Program-made: the position numbers and the translations under genes | In this document: positions 26,564 through 35,468 of the stretch, in pieces | Position numbering within the stretch: position 1 is the stretch's first letter | How the letters are laid out: the number at the start of each line of letters is the position of its first letter | Assembly (NCBI GenBank): GCA_036401375.1 | Contig: DASWVB010000023.1 | Span: forward strand, 50,355 to 114,354 | Length of the DNA: 64,000 nt | DNA from: DASWUZ01 sp036401375 | GTDB taxonomy: Bacteria > Acidobacteriota > Terriglobia > Terriglobales > Acidobacteriaceae | Direction of reading: 5' to 3' | The notes under the pieces: generated by a model | What the model was told of the DNA's origin: nothing | The model's database searches: none | What the model saw: only the letters and a program-made list of their open reading frames with translations

Positions 26564-27778
26564 ATGTCAAAGAAAGTTGTACTCGCATACTCGGGAGGCC
26601 TCGACACCTCCATCATCATTCCCTGGCTCAACGAAAACTACGGCCTCGACGTCATCGCCATGGTCGCCGACGTAGGCCAGGGTGAAGATCTCGACGCAGT
26701 CGTCACCAAGGCCTACGACACCGGCGCGAAAAAAGTCGTCGTCCGCGATCTGCGCGACGAGTTCGCCCGCGACTTCGTCTTTCCCACCGTCAAAGCCGGT
26801 GCCATCTACGAACACAAATACCTCCTCGGCACCTCCATCGCCCGCCCCGTCATCGCCAAACATCAGGTCGAGGTCGCCATCCAGGAGGGTGCCGAAGCCG
26901 TCGCCCACGGATGCACCGGCAAGGGCAACGATCAGGTCCGCTTCGAGCACGCCTACCAGGCCCTCGCACCCGAACTCAAGGTGATCGCACCGTGGCGCGA
27001 GTGGGACCTCAAGTCCCGCGAAGACTGCCTCGACTACGCCGAGGCGCACGGCATCCCCGTCGCCGCCAGCCGGACCAAGATCCACTCCCGCGACCGCAAC
27101 CTCTGGCACGTCAGCCACGAGGGCGGCGAGCTTGAAGACGCCGGCAACGCGCCCCTCGCCTCTACCTGGACCTGGACACGCAGCCCCCAGGACGCACCCG
27201 ACCGCGAAGAGACCGTGCAGATCGGCTTCGCCAGGGGAGTGCCCGTCTCCGTCGACGGCATGACCCTCGAGCCCGTCCAGCTCATCGAGCTGCTCAACGA
27301 GATCGCAGCGCGCAACGCCATAGGCCGCATCGACCTCGTCGAAAACCGCTTCGTAGGCATGAAGTCGCGCGGCTGCTACGAGACCCCCGGCGGCACCCTC
27401 ATCACCACCGCGCATCGCGAGCTCGAGGCCCTCACCCTCGACCGCGAGGTGGCCCATTACAAGCAGCAGGTTGCCCTCCGCTACGCCGAGATCGTCTACT
27501 TCGGCCTCTGGTTCACACCCCTGCGCGAGGCCCTCGACGCCTTCGTAGAGAATACCCAGAAAAACGTAACCGGCACTGTGACTCTTTCCCTCTACAAGGG
27601 AAACATCAGCGTAGCCGGCCGCTCCAGCGAGTACTCCCTCTACTCCAACGACCTCTCCTCCTTCACCATGGGCGACACCTACGACCAGCGCGACGCAAAG
27701 GGCTTCATCCAGATACTCGGCCTGCCCGCCCGCACCCGCGCTCGCCTCCTCAGCCTGCGGAAAGAGGCCCTGAAGTGA
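26564..27778 (+). CDS. argG: Argininosuccinate synthase
   Basis: A 404-residue ligase joining citrulline and aspartate. A-Y-S-G-G-L-D-T-S is the ATP pyrophosphatase loop near the N-terminus; G-C-T-G-K-G-N-D-Q-V-R-F and N-R-F-V-G-M-K-S-R-G are later signature segments. AAGGAG lies ten bases before the ATG. The 128-bp spacer after argF is the widest in the operon and might carry a second promoter, though none is clear. Its stop overlaps the argH start. Confidence 0.96.
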   Translation: MSKKVVLAYSGGLDTSIIIPWLNENYGLDVIAMVADVGQGEDLDAVVTKAYDTGAKKVVVRDLRDEFARDFVFPTVKAGAIYEHKYLLGTSIARPVIAKHQVEVAIQEGAEAVAHGCTGKGNDQVRFEHAYQALAPELKVIAPWREWDLKSREDCLDYAEAHGIPVAASRTKIHSRDRNLWHVSHEGGELEDAGNAPLASTWTWTRSPQDAPDREETVQIGFARGVPVSVDGMTLEPVQLIELLNEIAARNAIGRIDLVENRFVGMKSRGCYETPGGTLITTAHRELEALTLDREVAHYKQQVALRYAEIVYFGLWFTPLREALDAFVENTQKNVTGTVTLSLYKGNISVAGRSSEYSLYSNDLSSFTMGDTYDQRDAKGFIQILGLPARTRARLLSLRKEALK

Positions 27779-29184
27779 AGATGTGGTCTGGCCGCTTTCG
27801 CGAGCCACTGGACCCCGCCTTCGAAGCATGGCAGCGCTCCTTCCCCTTCGACTGGCAGCTCCTCCCGCAGGAGGTTGCTGCCAGCAAGGCGCACGCCCTC
27901 GCCCTCTCCGCCGCCGCAATCCTGCTGCCCGCCGAGCTGCGGCAGATCGTCGACGCACTTGATTCGATCGAACGCCGCTTCTACTCACCCGCCGGCAAGG
28001 CCTGGATCGAAGCCGACGAAGAGGCCGAGGACATCCACCACTTCGTCGAACGCGCACTCTCTGACCTGCTCGGTCCGCTCGCCCTCAAGCTGCACACCGG
28101 CCGCAGCCGCAACGAGCAGATCGCCACCGATCTGCGCCTCTACATTCGCACCAGCATCGCCGCTCTCACCGGAGACATCCAGACCTGGGCTGCCTCACTC
28201 GCCGCCCAGGCACGCAGGGCCGGCGACGCGCCCATGCCCGCCTACACCCATCTGCAGCGCGCCGAGCCCGTCCTCGTGGCCCACTGGCTGCTCGCCTACG
28301 TCGAGATGCTGCTCCGCGACGCCGCGCGCCTCTCCGACTGCAGCGCCCGGCTAAACCAGTGCCCGCTCGGCTCGGGGGCCGTCGCCGGCGCCACCCTCAA
28401 CCTCGACCGCAACATCGCTGCCGGCGCCCTCCACTTCAACGGCCCCACCGCCAACAGCATCGACGCAACCAGCGACCGCGACTTCGTGCTCGAATACCTC
28501 CACGCCCTCACCCTGCTCGCCCTGCACGCCAGCCGCTTCGCCGAAGAGATCACCCTCTTCGCCACCACCGAGTTCGGCTTCGTCGAGCTGCCAGAGGCCT
28601 TCTCGACCGGCTCGAGCGCCATGCCGCAGAAGAAGAATCCCGACCTCACCGAGCTCGTCCGCGGCAAGGTAGGACGCATCGGCGGCGCCGCCCACACCGT
28701 GACCCTGCTGCTCAAAGGCCTGCCCCTCGCCTACAACAAAGACCTGCAGGAGACGCAGGAGCCCGTCTTCGCCGCCACCGCCCAGGCCCGGACCATGATC
28801 GCGCTGCTGGCCAGGTTCACCGCCGCAATCAACTTCAATACCGGCCGCATGCGCGCCGCCTGCGAGTCGGGATTCCTCAATGCCATGGCCGCCGCCACCT
28901 ACCTCGTCTACAAGGGCGTGCCCTTCCGCACCGCCCACGAAAAGATCGGTCACGCGGTCCGCTACTGCATCGAGAAGCAATGCGAACTCGGCGACCTCAC
29001 CCTCGACGAGCTCAAACAGTTTGGCGAGGAGTTCGACGCCGGCTTCTTCGCCAGCATCACCCTGCAGGCCACCATCGACTGCCACGACGTCATCGGCGGC
29101 ACCGCCACCACCCGCGTAGGCCAGGCACTCGCCGCCGCCGACCAGCGCATCGCCGCCCTCGGAGCGATCCATGCGAACGCGTAA
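27775..29184 (+). CDS. argH: Argininosuccinate lyase
   Basis: A 469-residue fumarase/aspartase-superfamily lyase, releasing arginine and fumarate. H-T-G-R-S-R-N-E-Q-I-A-T-D is conserved, T-H-L-Q-R-A-E-P binds substrate, and G-S-S-A-M-P-Q-K-K-N-P carries the catalytic serine. GTG at 27775 overlaps the argG stop (GTGA); an ATG two codons on (27781) is an equally good start. Overlaps the following acetyltransferase gene by 14 bp. Confidence 0.96.
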   Translation: MKMWSGRFREPLDPAFEAWQRSFPFDWQLLPQEVAASKAHALALSAAAILLPAELRQIVDALDSIERRFYSPAGKAWIEADEEAEDIHHFVERALSDLLGPLALKLHTGRSRNEQIATDLRLYIRTSIAALTGDIQTWAASLAAQARRAGDAPMPAYTHLQRAEPVLVAHWLLAYVEMLLRDAARLSDCSARLNQCPLGSGAVAGATLNLDRNIAAGALHFNGPTANSIDATSDRDFVLEYLHALTLLALHASRFAEEITLFATTEFGFVELPEAFSTGSSAMPQKKNPDLTELVRGKVGRIGGAAHTVTLLLKGLPLAYNKDLQETQEPVFAATAQARTMIALLARFTAAINFNTGRMRAACESGFLNAMAAATYLVYKGVPFRTAHEKIGHAVRYCIEKQCELGDLTLDELKQFGEEFDAGFFASITLQATIDCHDVIGGTATTRVGQALAAADQRIAALGAIHANA

Positions 29185-29692
29185 GGCACGCCTCCAGGAC
29201 GCCAGCAACGTCCACGACCTCGTCAACAGCCTCTCGCAGGACGGCACCCTTCTGCGCCGCGCCTTCGCAGAGATTTGCGAAAACATCCGCGACTTCACCA
29301 TCGCCGAGTCAGACGCCGGCATGTTCCTCGGCTGCGGAGCGCTGCACCTCTACGGACCGCACCTCGGAGAGATTCGCTCCATCGTCGTGCAGCCCGATGC
29401 CAAGCGAAACGGTGCAGGTGGCATGCTCCTCGAGGCCCTCCTCGACGAGGCCGAAGAGAACGGCATCGGCTGCGTCTGCCTCTTCACCCGCATCCCCGAC
29501 TTCTTCTTCCGCCACGGCTTCCGCATCGTCGAGGAGCGCACCGCCCTCCCCGACAAGATCTACAAGGACTGTCAGAGCTGCCCGCGCCTGCACCGCTGCG
29601 ACGAAGTAGCAATGGCCAAGGGACAGATCCCGAAGATCTCCATCCTCGGACCAAGGCTGCTGGCCGAGCAGCTCATCCGTATCAATGCCTGA
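29171..29692 (+). CDS. Short N-acetylglutamate synthase-like GNAT acetyltransferase
   Basis: A 173-residue GNAT protein, last gene of the arginine operon and overlapping argH. V-Q-P-D-A-K-R-N-G-A-G-G-M-L (73-86) is the acetyl-CoA loop; F-T-R-I-P-D-F-F-F-R-H-G-F (105-117) resembles the NAGS core. The C-terminus carries C134-x2-C137-x5-C143 followed by D-E-V-A-M, a cysteine cluster I associate with short NAGS proteins of Deltaproteobacteria and relatives. With no argJ in the operon, this protein is the likely source of N-acetylglutamate, the first step. Assignment is from context plus motif. Confidence 0.78.
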   Translation: MRTRKARLQDASNVHDLVNSLSQDGTLLRRAFAEICENIRDFTIAESDAGMFLGCGALHLYGPHLGEIRSIVVQPDAKRNGAGGMLLEALLDEAEENGIGCVCLFTRIPDFFFRHGFRIVEERTALPDKIYKDCQSCPRLHRCDEVAMAKGQIPKISILGPRLLAEQLIRINA

Positions 29693-29756
29693 TCCGAAAT
29701 CTGCGGAAACGCCTCCGCGCCTGCCGCCAAGGACCACAACCAGCCGACGAAAACTG

Positions 29757-29921
29757 CCGGGTGCCCCATTCACCGGCACTCCCGGTGAGTGGGACTAAAC
29801 ACCCAGGCGCAGCCTAAACCCAACCACCAACCAACCACCAACCAACAAAAAGAAGTCCCGGACCGCAACCAACCGGGTGCCCCATTCACCGGCACTCCCG
29901 GTGAGTGGGACTAAACACCCA
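29757..29921. repeat. Pair of identical 49-bp palindromic repeats
   Basis: Identical copies at 29757-29805 and 29873-29921 are separated by 67 bp of CAAC-rich sequence. Each contains CCCATTCACCGG and CCGGTGAGTGGG around a five-base loop, a 12-bp stem with one G-T pair. They fill the convergent spacer between the arginine operon and the FtsB-like gene. Both lack a T-run, so they are REP-like elements rather than standard terminators. Confidence 0.85.
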
Positions 29922-29950
29922 AACCCAAAAAACCCGACCGAACTGAAATC

Positions 29951-30397
29951 CTAAGGAACCGCCGAACCCTTAGACACCGCATCCGAACCCTGCCCCAAAG
30001 GCTTCTCCGCCGCCTTGCCCGCTCCAGACTTCTCATCCAGCGTGTAGATCACCTCGCCGGGCCGGGTGTAATGCAGCTTCTCGCGCGCCTCGTGCTCGAT
30101 CGCGTCCGGGCTGGTCTGCAGCCGATCCACGTGACCCTTGAGCTGGCTGTTCTCTTCCTGCAGTTCCTTGATCTGCTGCGTCAGAACGCGATCTTCAAGC
30201 CGCTTCTGCTCATAAACCGTGATCCCGTTCTGACCGAAGATGACGTGGTACCCAAGCAGCACCGCGATCGCTATCGCCACCGCCGTCGCAAAACGCCGCC
30301 GCGAACGAAACGCAAGCGCAGCGATCCGCCTGCCCAAAGTAAGCCTCTCCGCCCCCTCAGCCTGCTTCGGTAAACTGCTCTGCAACATCCCCGCCAC
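29951..30397 (-). CDS. FtsB/DivIC-like septum formation protein
   Basis: A 148-residue bitopic membrane protein: basic N-terminal region with an R-S-R-R-R stretch, one membrane helix at about 37-53, then a coiled coil (about 60-95) with Q-E-E-N-S-Q-L-K, and the P-D-A-I-E-H-E-A-R-E-K-L-H-Y segment characteristic of FtsB/DivIC. The C-terminal tail is low complexity. FtsB links FtsL and FtsQ in the divisome and activates septal synthesis. It lies far from the mur genes, as in many genomes, 81 bp downstream of a phosphohexomutase on the same strand. Confidence 0.83.
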   Translation of the reverse strand: MAGMLQSSLPKQAEGAERLTLGRRIAALAFRSRRRFATAVAIAIAVLLGYHVIFGQNGITVYEQKRLEDRVLTQQIKELQEENSQLKGHVDRLQTSPDAIEHEAREKLHYTRPGEVIYTLDEKSGAGKAAEKPLGQGSDAVSKGSAVP

Positions 30398-30478
30398 TCT
30401 CCCCTGATCTCATCCGGCAGCGGGCGATTTGTGAGCGAACGCCGCACCGGCATCCACCGGCAGAGCGATCCGCGCAGC

Positions 30479-31882
30479 CTACTGCAGCACCCAGTCCTTC
30501 GCAGCCTTGCCAAGCACGTCCGTATCCCGCTGCTCGCGCGCCTCGGAGTAGACCCGCACCACCGGCTCCGTACCACTAAGCCGGTAGCACACCCACGACC
30601 CATCCTCAAAGATCAGCTTCAGGCCGTCCGTGCGCACGATCTGCTTCACCCTCCGCCCCGCGAGGTCAGCCGGATCGGCCTTGATCTTCTCAATAAACCT
30701 GTCCTTCACCTCGGCAGTCAAGCGCAAGTTCTCGCGATTCGGGTAGAAGGAACCAACCTTGCCAAACAGCTCCTTCAACTGCTCGCCGACGCTCTTGCCG
30801 CGGCTCGCCACCATCTCCGCGATCAGCAGTCCCGCGATCACGCCATCCTTCTCCGGCACGTGCCCGCGGATCGTCAGCCCCGCACTCTCCTCCCCGCCGA
30901 TCGCGATCTTGTCCTGGATGATCAGCTCGCCGATATATTTAAATCCCACCGGGGTCTCGAACAGCTCGACCCCGTGCAAATCAGCCAGCGCGTTGATCAT
31001 ATTCGTCGTCGCCACGCTCTTCGCCACACCGTTCTTCCATCCCCGCGTCTCCACCAGGTAGTCGAACAGCAGCGCGATCACATAGTTCGGCTGAATAAAA
31101 GTTCCGTCCTGGTCGACAATCCCGAAGCGGTCCGCATCACCATCCGTCGCGATCCCGAGATGAGCGCCCATCTCCCTCATCTTCGCCTTGCAGTCGCCCA
31201 GCAGGTGATCGTCGGGCTCCGGCGCATGGCCCCCAAACAGCACATCGCGGTAGTCATGCACCGTCTCCGTCTCGACCCCGTGATCGCACAGTATCTGGCT
31301 GCTGTAGCCGCGGGCCGCACCCCAGAACGGATCGAAGACCACCTTCAACTCCGCCTTCTTGATCTTCGCCAGGTCAACCAGCTCCGCAATCCTCTTCAGG
31401 TAATCCGGCTTGACGTCGACCTGCTCCCACTCTTCCCCGGTCCCCTTCGGCTTCAGGTCCGCATCCGCCGCGATCGCGCGAATGTCCGCCTCGATCTTGC
31501 CCGTCACCTCCGGCAGCGCCGGCGCGCCATCGGGCGTCGAAAACTTGATCCCGTTATACTCCGGCGGATTGTGCGACGCCGTGAAGTTGATCGAGCCGCC
31601 CGCCTTCAGCCGGCGCACCGCGTACGCGATCGCAGGCGTCGGCGCCGCCTCGGGAATCACAAGCGGAGTCACTCCGTTCGCCTTCAGCACCGCCGCCGCC
31701 TCGGCCACAAACATCTCGCCCAGGAAGCGCGGATCGCGCCCCACCAGCACCGTGTGCGCTCCCGGCTGCGACACCACGTACTTCGCGATTCCAGTGATCG
31801 CACGCCGGATATTCGGAAAAGTAAACTCCTCCGCCACGACCTCCCGCCACCCCGAGGTCCCGAACTTGATCTCTTTCCCCAT
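30479..31882 (-). CDS. Phosphoglucomutase/phosphomannomutase family protein
   Basis: A 467-residue alpha-D-phosphohexomutase. F-G-T-S-G-W-R opens the first domain, the phosphoserine is S103 in T-A-S-H-N-P, the magnesium loop D-G-D-A-D-R-F-G is at 247-254, and G-G-E-E-S-A-G at 329-335 is the sugar-binding loop; the last domain has R-L-S-G-T-E-P. It interconverts hexose 1- and 6-phosphates. G-E-E-S fits glucose or mannose substrates, whereas GlmM usually has G-E-Q-S. Upstream spacer 31883-32101 is divergent from the cysteine desulfurase gene. Confidence 0.9.
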   Translation of the reverse strand: MGKEIKFGTSGWREVVAEEFTFPNIRRAITGIAKYVVSQPGAHTVLVGRDPRFLGEMFVAEAAAVLKANGVTPLVIPEAAPTPAIAYAVRRLKAGGSINFTASHNPPEYNGIKFSTPDGAPALPEVTGKIEADIRAIAADADLKPKGTGEEWEQVDVKPDYLKRIAELVDLAKIKKAELKVVFDPFWGAARGYSSQILCDHGVETETVHDYRDVLFGGHAPEPDDHLLGDCKAKMREMGAHLGIATDGDADRFGIVDQDGTFIQPNYVIALLFDYLVETRGWKNGVAKSVATTNMINALADLHGVELFETPVGFKYIGELIIQDKIAIGGEESAGLTIRGHVPEKDGVIAGLLIAEMVASRGKSVGEQLKELFGKVGSFYPNRENLRLTAEVKDRFIEKIKADPADLAGRRVKQIVRTDGLKLIFEDGSWVCYRLSGTEPVVRVYSEAREQRDTDVLGKAAKDWVLQ

Positions 31883-32101
31883 CCCTCTCCCCTCGCAGCC
31901 CTCAACCCGCGCTCATCCGCGAACAGTTGGATGCCGCACCCATCCAGCAACGTCGCAGCCCTCAACGCTGACGGTCAATTCTAACCGTCAACCTCAACCG
32001 CCGCCCTCAATCGCAATCGTCCACCGCAATCCACACTGCCCACCGCCCCCCAGCCTCGCCGCGGGCGCCCGCAGTAGAATAGAAAGAAGGAGTCGAAGCA
32101 A

Positions 32102-33364
32102 GTGAGACGCGTCTACATGGATGCTAATGCCACCACACCTCTGCTGCCGGAGGTCTTCGACGCCATGCGCCCCTATCTGCTCGAACAGTTCGGCAACGCC
32201 TCCTCCATCCACTTCCACGGCCAGCACGCCCGCTCTGCCGTCGACCACGCACGCGAACAGGTCTCTGCCCTTCTAAACTGCCGCCCCGCCGAGATCGTCT
32301 TCACCAGCGGCGGCACCGAGGGCGACAACCTCTCTATCTTTGGATTGATGCGCCCCGGCGACCACCTCATCACCACCTCGATCGAGCACCACGCCGTCCT
32401 CCACACCGCCGAAAGGCTCCGCGACCGCGGCTTCGACGTCACCTTCCTCCCCGTCAACTCCGCAGGAGTAGTCGATCCGGAAGAGGTTCGCCGCGCCCTG
32501 CGCCCCAATACCCGCCTCGTCAGCGTCATGATGGCCAACAACGAGACCGGAGCCATTCAGCCCGTCGCCGAAATCGGCCGCATCGCCGCCGCTGCCGACG
32601 TCTACTTCCACACCGACGCCGTCCAGGCCGCCGGCAAGCTCCTCATCGACGTGAAGAAGATCGGCTGCGACCTGCTCACCATCACGGGCCACAAGATGTA
32701 TGCGCCGCAGGGCGTGGGAGCCCTCTTCGTGCGCCGCGGGACCCAACTCGAGCCGCTCTTCTACGGCGGCTCCCACGAACGCCAGCGCCGCGCCGGCACC
32801 GAAAACCTCGCCGGCATCGTAGCCCTGGGCAAGGCCGCCGAAATCGCAGCCGCCGATCTTGGAGTCCCCGGCCTCGCAGCTGCAGGCCTCGCAATCCCCG
32901 GCCTCGCAATCCCCGGCCTCAGTAAGGAACGCCCACAAGCCCTGGCCATCCTCAGAGACCGCCTCGAGCAAGGCATCCTCAACCTCGTCGACGAAGCGGG
33001 CATCAACGGCGTTGACCCATCCGGCCATCCAGCACCACGCGTCCCCAACACCACCAACCTGTGGTTCGACCACGTCGAGGCAGAGGCGCTGCTCATCGCG
33101 CTCGACCTCAAGGGATTGGCCGTCTCCGGCGGCTCCGCCTGTCAGTCCGGCGCCACCGAGCCCTCACACGTCCTCACCGCGATGGGCCTCTCCCCGGCGC
33201 GCGCCCGCGCAAGCCTGCGATTCAGCCTCACCCGGCATGCCACCGGGTCCGACGTAGACTTCGCCATCGGCATCGTCCCCGCAGCCGTAGCAAGGCTGAG
33301 GGAGCTCTCGCCCGTCTACGCCCGGCGCACCAGCGCAATCGCCGAATTCACAACCGCCCAATAG
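32102..33364 (+). CDS. Cysteine desulfurase (NifS/IscS type)
   Basis: A 420-residue class V aminotransferase that takes sulfur from cysteine. The PLP lysine is K198 in T-G-H-K-M-Y, and the catalytic cysteine is C347 in G-G-S-A-C-Q-S-G. Residues 253-273 are an inserted loop of P-G-L-A-I units from a 15-bp repeat, absent in normal homologues. The start is a GTG at 32102 after AAGGAG. The next gene, mnmA, 49 bp downstream, needs activated sulfur, so this desulfurase probably feeds tRNA thiolation as well as Fe-S assembly. Confidence 0.92.
   Translation: MRRVYMDANATTPLLPEVFDAMRPYLLEQFGNASSIHFHGQHARSAVDHAREQVSALLNCRPAEIVFTSGGTEGDNLSIFGLMRPGDHLITTSIEHHAVLHTAERLRDRGFDVTFLPVNSAGVVDPEEVRRALRPNTRLVSVMMANNETGAIQPVAEIGRIAAAADVYFHTDAVQAAGKLLIDVKKIGCDLLTITGHKMYAPQGVGALFVRRGTQLEPLFYGGSHERQRRAGTENLAGIVALGKAAEIAAADLGVPGLAAAGLAIPGLAIPGLSKERPQALAILRDRLEQGILNLVDEAGINGVDPSGHPAPRVPNTTNLWFDHVEAEALLIALDLKGLAVSGGSACQSGATEPSHVLTAMGLSPARARASLRFSLTRHATGSDVDFAIGIVPAAVARLRELSPVYARRTSAIAEFTTAQ
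32870..32923 (+). repeat. 15-bp in-frame tandem repeat in the cysteine desulfurase loop
   Basis: Units of ggcctcgcaatcccc at 32885-32899 and 32900-32914, preceded by a diverged copy at 32870-32884 and followed by a partial one. They encode the G-L-A-I-P loop. Length is a multiple of three throughout, so the frame is kept. Confidence 0.88.
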
Positions 33365-33413
33365 ATTTCCACGGCCAGACGCACCAAACGCAGCAACGCC
33401 AGGCAGGAACAAT

Positions 33414-34598
33414 ATGCAGGAACTGGAAACAAACGCCCCGTCCCTCACGCCCCCGTCCCTCACGCCCCCGCCCGCAACCCCGACCGCGGGTAAGCAGAAG
33501 ACGATAGCCGTAGCCATGTCCGGCGGAGTCGACTCTTCGACCGTCGCAGCCATGCTCCGCGCCGAGGGCCACGACCTCATCGGCCTCACCCTCCAGCTAT
33601 GGAATCAGCGCCGTCTCACCGGCAGGCAGGGCATGCCCGAGCCCGTCCAGGGGCGATGCTGCTCGATCGATGACGTCTACGACGCGCGCCACATCGCCGA
33701 GCAGCTCGGCATCCCCTACTACGTCGTCAACCAGCAGGACCGCTTCGAGCGCGACGTCGTCCGCCCCTTCGTCGACGAATACCTCGCCGGCCGCACGCCC
33801 ATCCCCTGCTCGCTCTGCAACAACCATTTGAAGTTTGACCAGCTCCTGCTCACCGCCCGCCAGATCGGCGCCGACTCCATCGCCACCGGCCACTACGCAC
33901 GCAACGAATACGATCCCGCCCGCGATCGCTGGATCCTCAAGCGGCCCGCCGACACCGGCAAAGACCAGACCTACTTCCTCTTCGGCCTTACCCAGCAGCA
34001 GCTCGCCCGCACCCTCTTCCCCCTCGGCAGCTACACCAAGCCCGAGGTGCGCCAGATCGCCCGCGACCACGACCTCACCCTCGCCGGCAAGCCCGACTCG
34101 CAGGAGATTTGTTTCATCCCCGGCGGCGACTACAAGCAGTTCATCGACGCTTACCTCGAGGAGCAGGACCAGGCAGCACCCGACACCGCCGGCGACCTGG
34201 TCACCGCCGATGGCGAGGTGTTAGGCCGGCATGCGGGCATCCACAACTTCACCGTCGGCCAGCGCAAGGGCCTGGGCATCAGCTCGCCAGCGCCGCTCTA
34301 CGTCATCGCAATCGACAGCGACAGCCACCGTGTCAGCGTAGGCCCCGAGCCGGAGCTCGCCCGCCGCAGCCTCTCCGCACGCCAGCTCAACTGGATTTCC
34401 ATACCCCGGCTCGACGCACCCATGCGCGTTAAGGTGAAGATACGCCACCGCCACGAGCCGGCCGCCGCACTCCTCGAGCCCGTCTCCCCCGACGAAGTGC
34501 GCGCCACCTTCGACGAGCCCGTCCGCGCCGTCACCCCCGGCCAGGCCGCCGTCTTCTACGACGGCGAAGAAGTAGTAGGCGGCGGCTGGATCGTCTAA
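33414..34598 (+). CDS. mnmA: tRNA-specific 2-thiouridylase
   Basis: A 394-residue enzyme that puts sulfur on uridine 34 of Lys, Glu and Gln tRNAs. The ATP loop S-G-G-V-D-S-S is at 36-42; the catalytic cysteine pair is C132 or C135 in P-I-P-C-S-L-C-N and C233 in Q-E-I-C-F-I-P; G-R-H-A-G-I-H-N-F-T-V-G-Q-R-K-G-L marks the central domain. The first 27 residues are a variable leader including two copies of S-L-T-P-P from a 15-bp repeat (33441-33470); conserved sequence starts at K28. Confidence 0.94.
   Translation: MQELETNAPSLTPPSLTPPPATPTAGKQKTIAVAMSGGVDSSTVAAMLRAEGHDLIGLTLQLWNQRRLTGRQGMPEPVQGRCCSIDDVYDARHIAEQLGIPYYVVNQQDRFERDVVRPFVDEYLAGRTPIPCSLCNNHLKFDQLLLTARQIGADSIATGHYARNEYDPARDRWILKRPADTGKDQTYFLFGLTQQQLARTLFPLGSYTKPEVRQIARDHDLTLAGKPDSQEICFIPGGDYKQFIDAYLEEQDQAAPDTAGDLVTADGEVLGRHAGIHNFTVGQRKGLGISSPAPLYVIAIDSDSHRVSVGPEPELARRSLSARQLNWISIPRLDAPMRVKVKIRHRHEPAAALLEPVSPDEVRATFDEPVRAVTPGQAAVFYDGEEVVGGGWIV
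33441..33470 (+). repeat. 15-bp in-frame duplication in the mnmA N-terminus
   Basis: Two perfect adjacent copies of tccctcacgcccccg (33441-33455 and 33456-33470) encode S-L-T-P-P twice in the non-conserved leader of MnmA. Confidence 0.9.
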
Positions 34599-34606
34599 CC
34601 CCCAGC

Positions 34607-34634
34607 AAAAAGGCCGCGCTCAAGTGGCGCGGCC
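34607..34634 (-). terminator. Terminator hairpin between convergent mnmA and DUF948-like gene
   Basis: GGCCGCGC and GCGCGGCC form a perfect 8-bp stem with a seven-base loop. Five A residues precede it, giving a U-run on the minus strand, so it mainly ends transcripts of the minus-strand gene at 34752-35399; for mnmA it may work only as a stem. Confidence 0.72.
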
Positions 34635-34751
34635 TCTAACTTCGACTTATCCGGCTTCAATATAACGAGAGAAACTGCCTCAACACCAGATCCCGCAGCC
34701 AGCCCCGGCCGCTAACCAGCCAGCGCCACCCGACCTGCCCACCTGCACGAT

Positions 34752-35399
34752 CTACACGACGAAGTCGCTGGTCCCAGTACCAGTCCCGGTACCAGTTCCA
34801 GTCCCAGGCTTGGTATACGCATAGCTCGTAGCAGCAGGCTCGACGCCGCCAACCCCGTCAAATCCCGCCGCTCGCTCCGTGGCCGTCCTGCTGGGCCGCT
34901 TCCTGCCAAGCACCTCGACAGCCGCCTTTACACCCGCTACCCAGCCCGAGATCTTGCGCAGCGGAATGTTCACACCATTCTGAATGGTCGCCGTCGCATG
35001 CTCCACGCCGTTCAGAGTGCCGGTCACCATCCCATCCACGCGGGCCGCCTGCCCCCTCGTGCGCCCGACCACCTCGTCCACCGTCGCCTTGATGTGCTCT
35101 GCCTCGCTGCGCACCAGGCTGGTCGTCTCCACCACGTTCGAGCTGATCGTCTTGATCTTCGGCGTCAGGTCGTTGACCATCGCGGTCACCTTCGGCCCAA
35201 GGTCATCGACCAGCCCGCGCGAAGTGGCGATCATCGGCATCAGGTGTACGCGCGCCTCGTCGATCAGCGCCTCCACCTTCTTCTGCGCCTTGCGCAGCGC
35301 CAGGAACATGCCCAGCAGGATCAGCATCTGCAGCGTCACCGCTATCGCAGTCGCCGCAGTGAAGATCACGTAGTAGATCGAAGAGGTCTCAGAGTGCAT
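34752..35399 (-). CDS. DUF948-like membrane-anchored coiled-coil protein
   Basis: A 215-residue protein with one N-terminal membrane helix (about residues 8-33) and a long polar helical region whose pattern L-x-P-K-V-x-x-M-V-x-x-L-x-P-K-I-K resembles DUF948 and methyl-accepting-like stress proteins. The last residues are six Gly-Thr pairs, encoded by a 6-bp repeat at 34771-34806, followed by S-D-F-V-V. Function unknown; the neighbouring YtxH protein suggests an envelope or general-stress role. Only a weak ribosome site. Confidence 0.7.
   Translation of the reverse strand: MHSETSSIYYVIFTAATAIAVTLQMLILLGMFLALRKAQKKVEALIDEARVHLMPMIATSRGLVDDLGPKVTAMVNDLTPKIKTISSNVVETTSLVRSEAEHIKATVDEVVGRTRGQAARVDGMVTGTLNGVEHATATIQNGVNIPLRKISGWVAGVKAAVEVLGRKRPSRTATERAAGFDGVGGVEPAATSYAYTKPGTGTGTGTGTGTSDFVV
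34771..34806 (-). repeat. 6-bp tandem repeat encoding Gly-Thr pairs
   Basis: Six hexamers of the type gtccca/gtacca in perfect register; the reverse complement encodes six Gly-Thr dipeptides at the C-terminus of the DUF948-like protein. Confidence 0.88.
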
Positions 35400-35468
35400 A
35401 AGGATCGGTGGCCCGCTGGTTGTGCTTTATGATTGTTCTTTAAAAGTACGTTGGTGAACCCGGTAGAA

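Noticed and set aside
26567..28057. Minus-strand frame of 496 codons antisense to argG and argH
   Set aside because: Translation is Gly/Val/Asp/Glu-rich, typical of the complement of GC3-biased genes; argG and argH are unambiguous.
29757..29921. CRISPR-like pair of repeats
   Set aside because: Only two copies, 49 bp long, strongly palindromic, spacer of low complexity, and no cas genes in the window.
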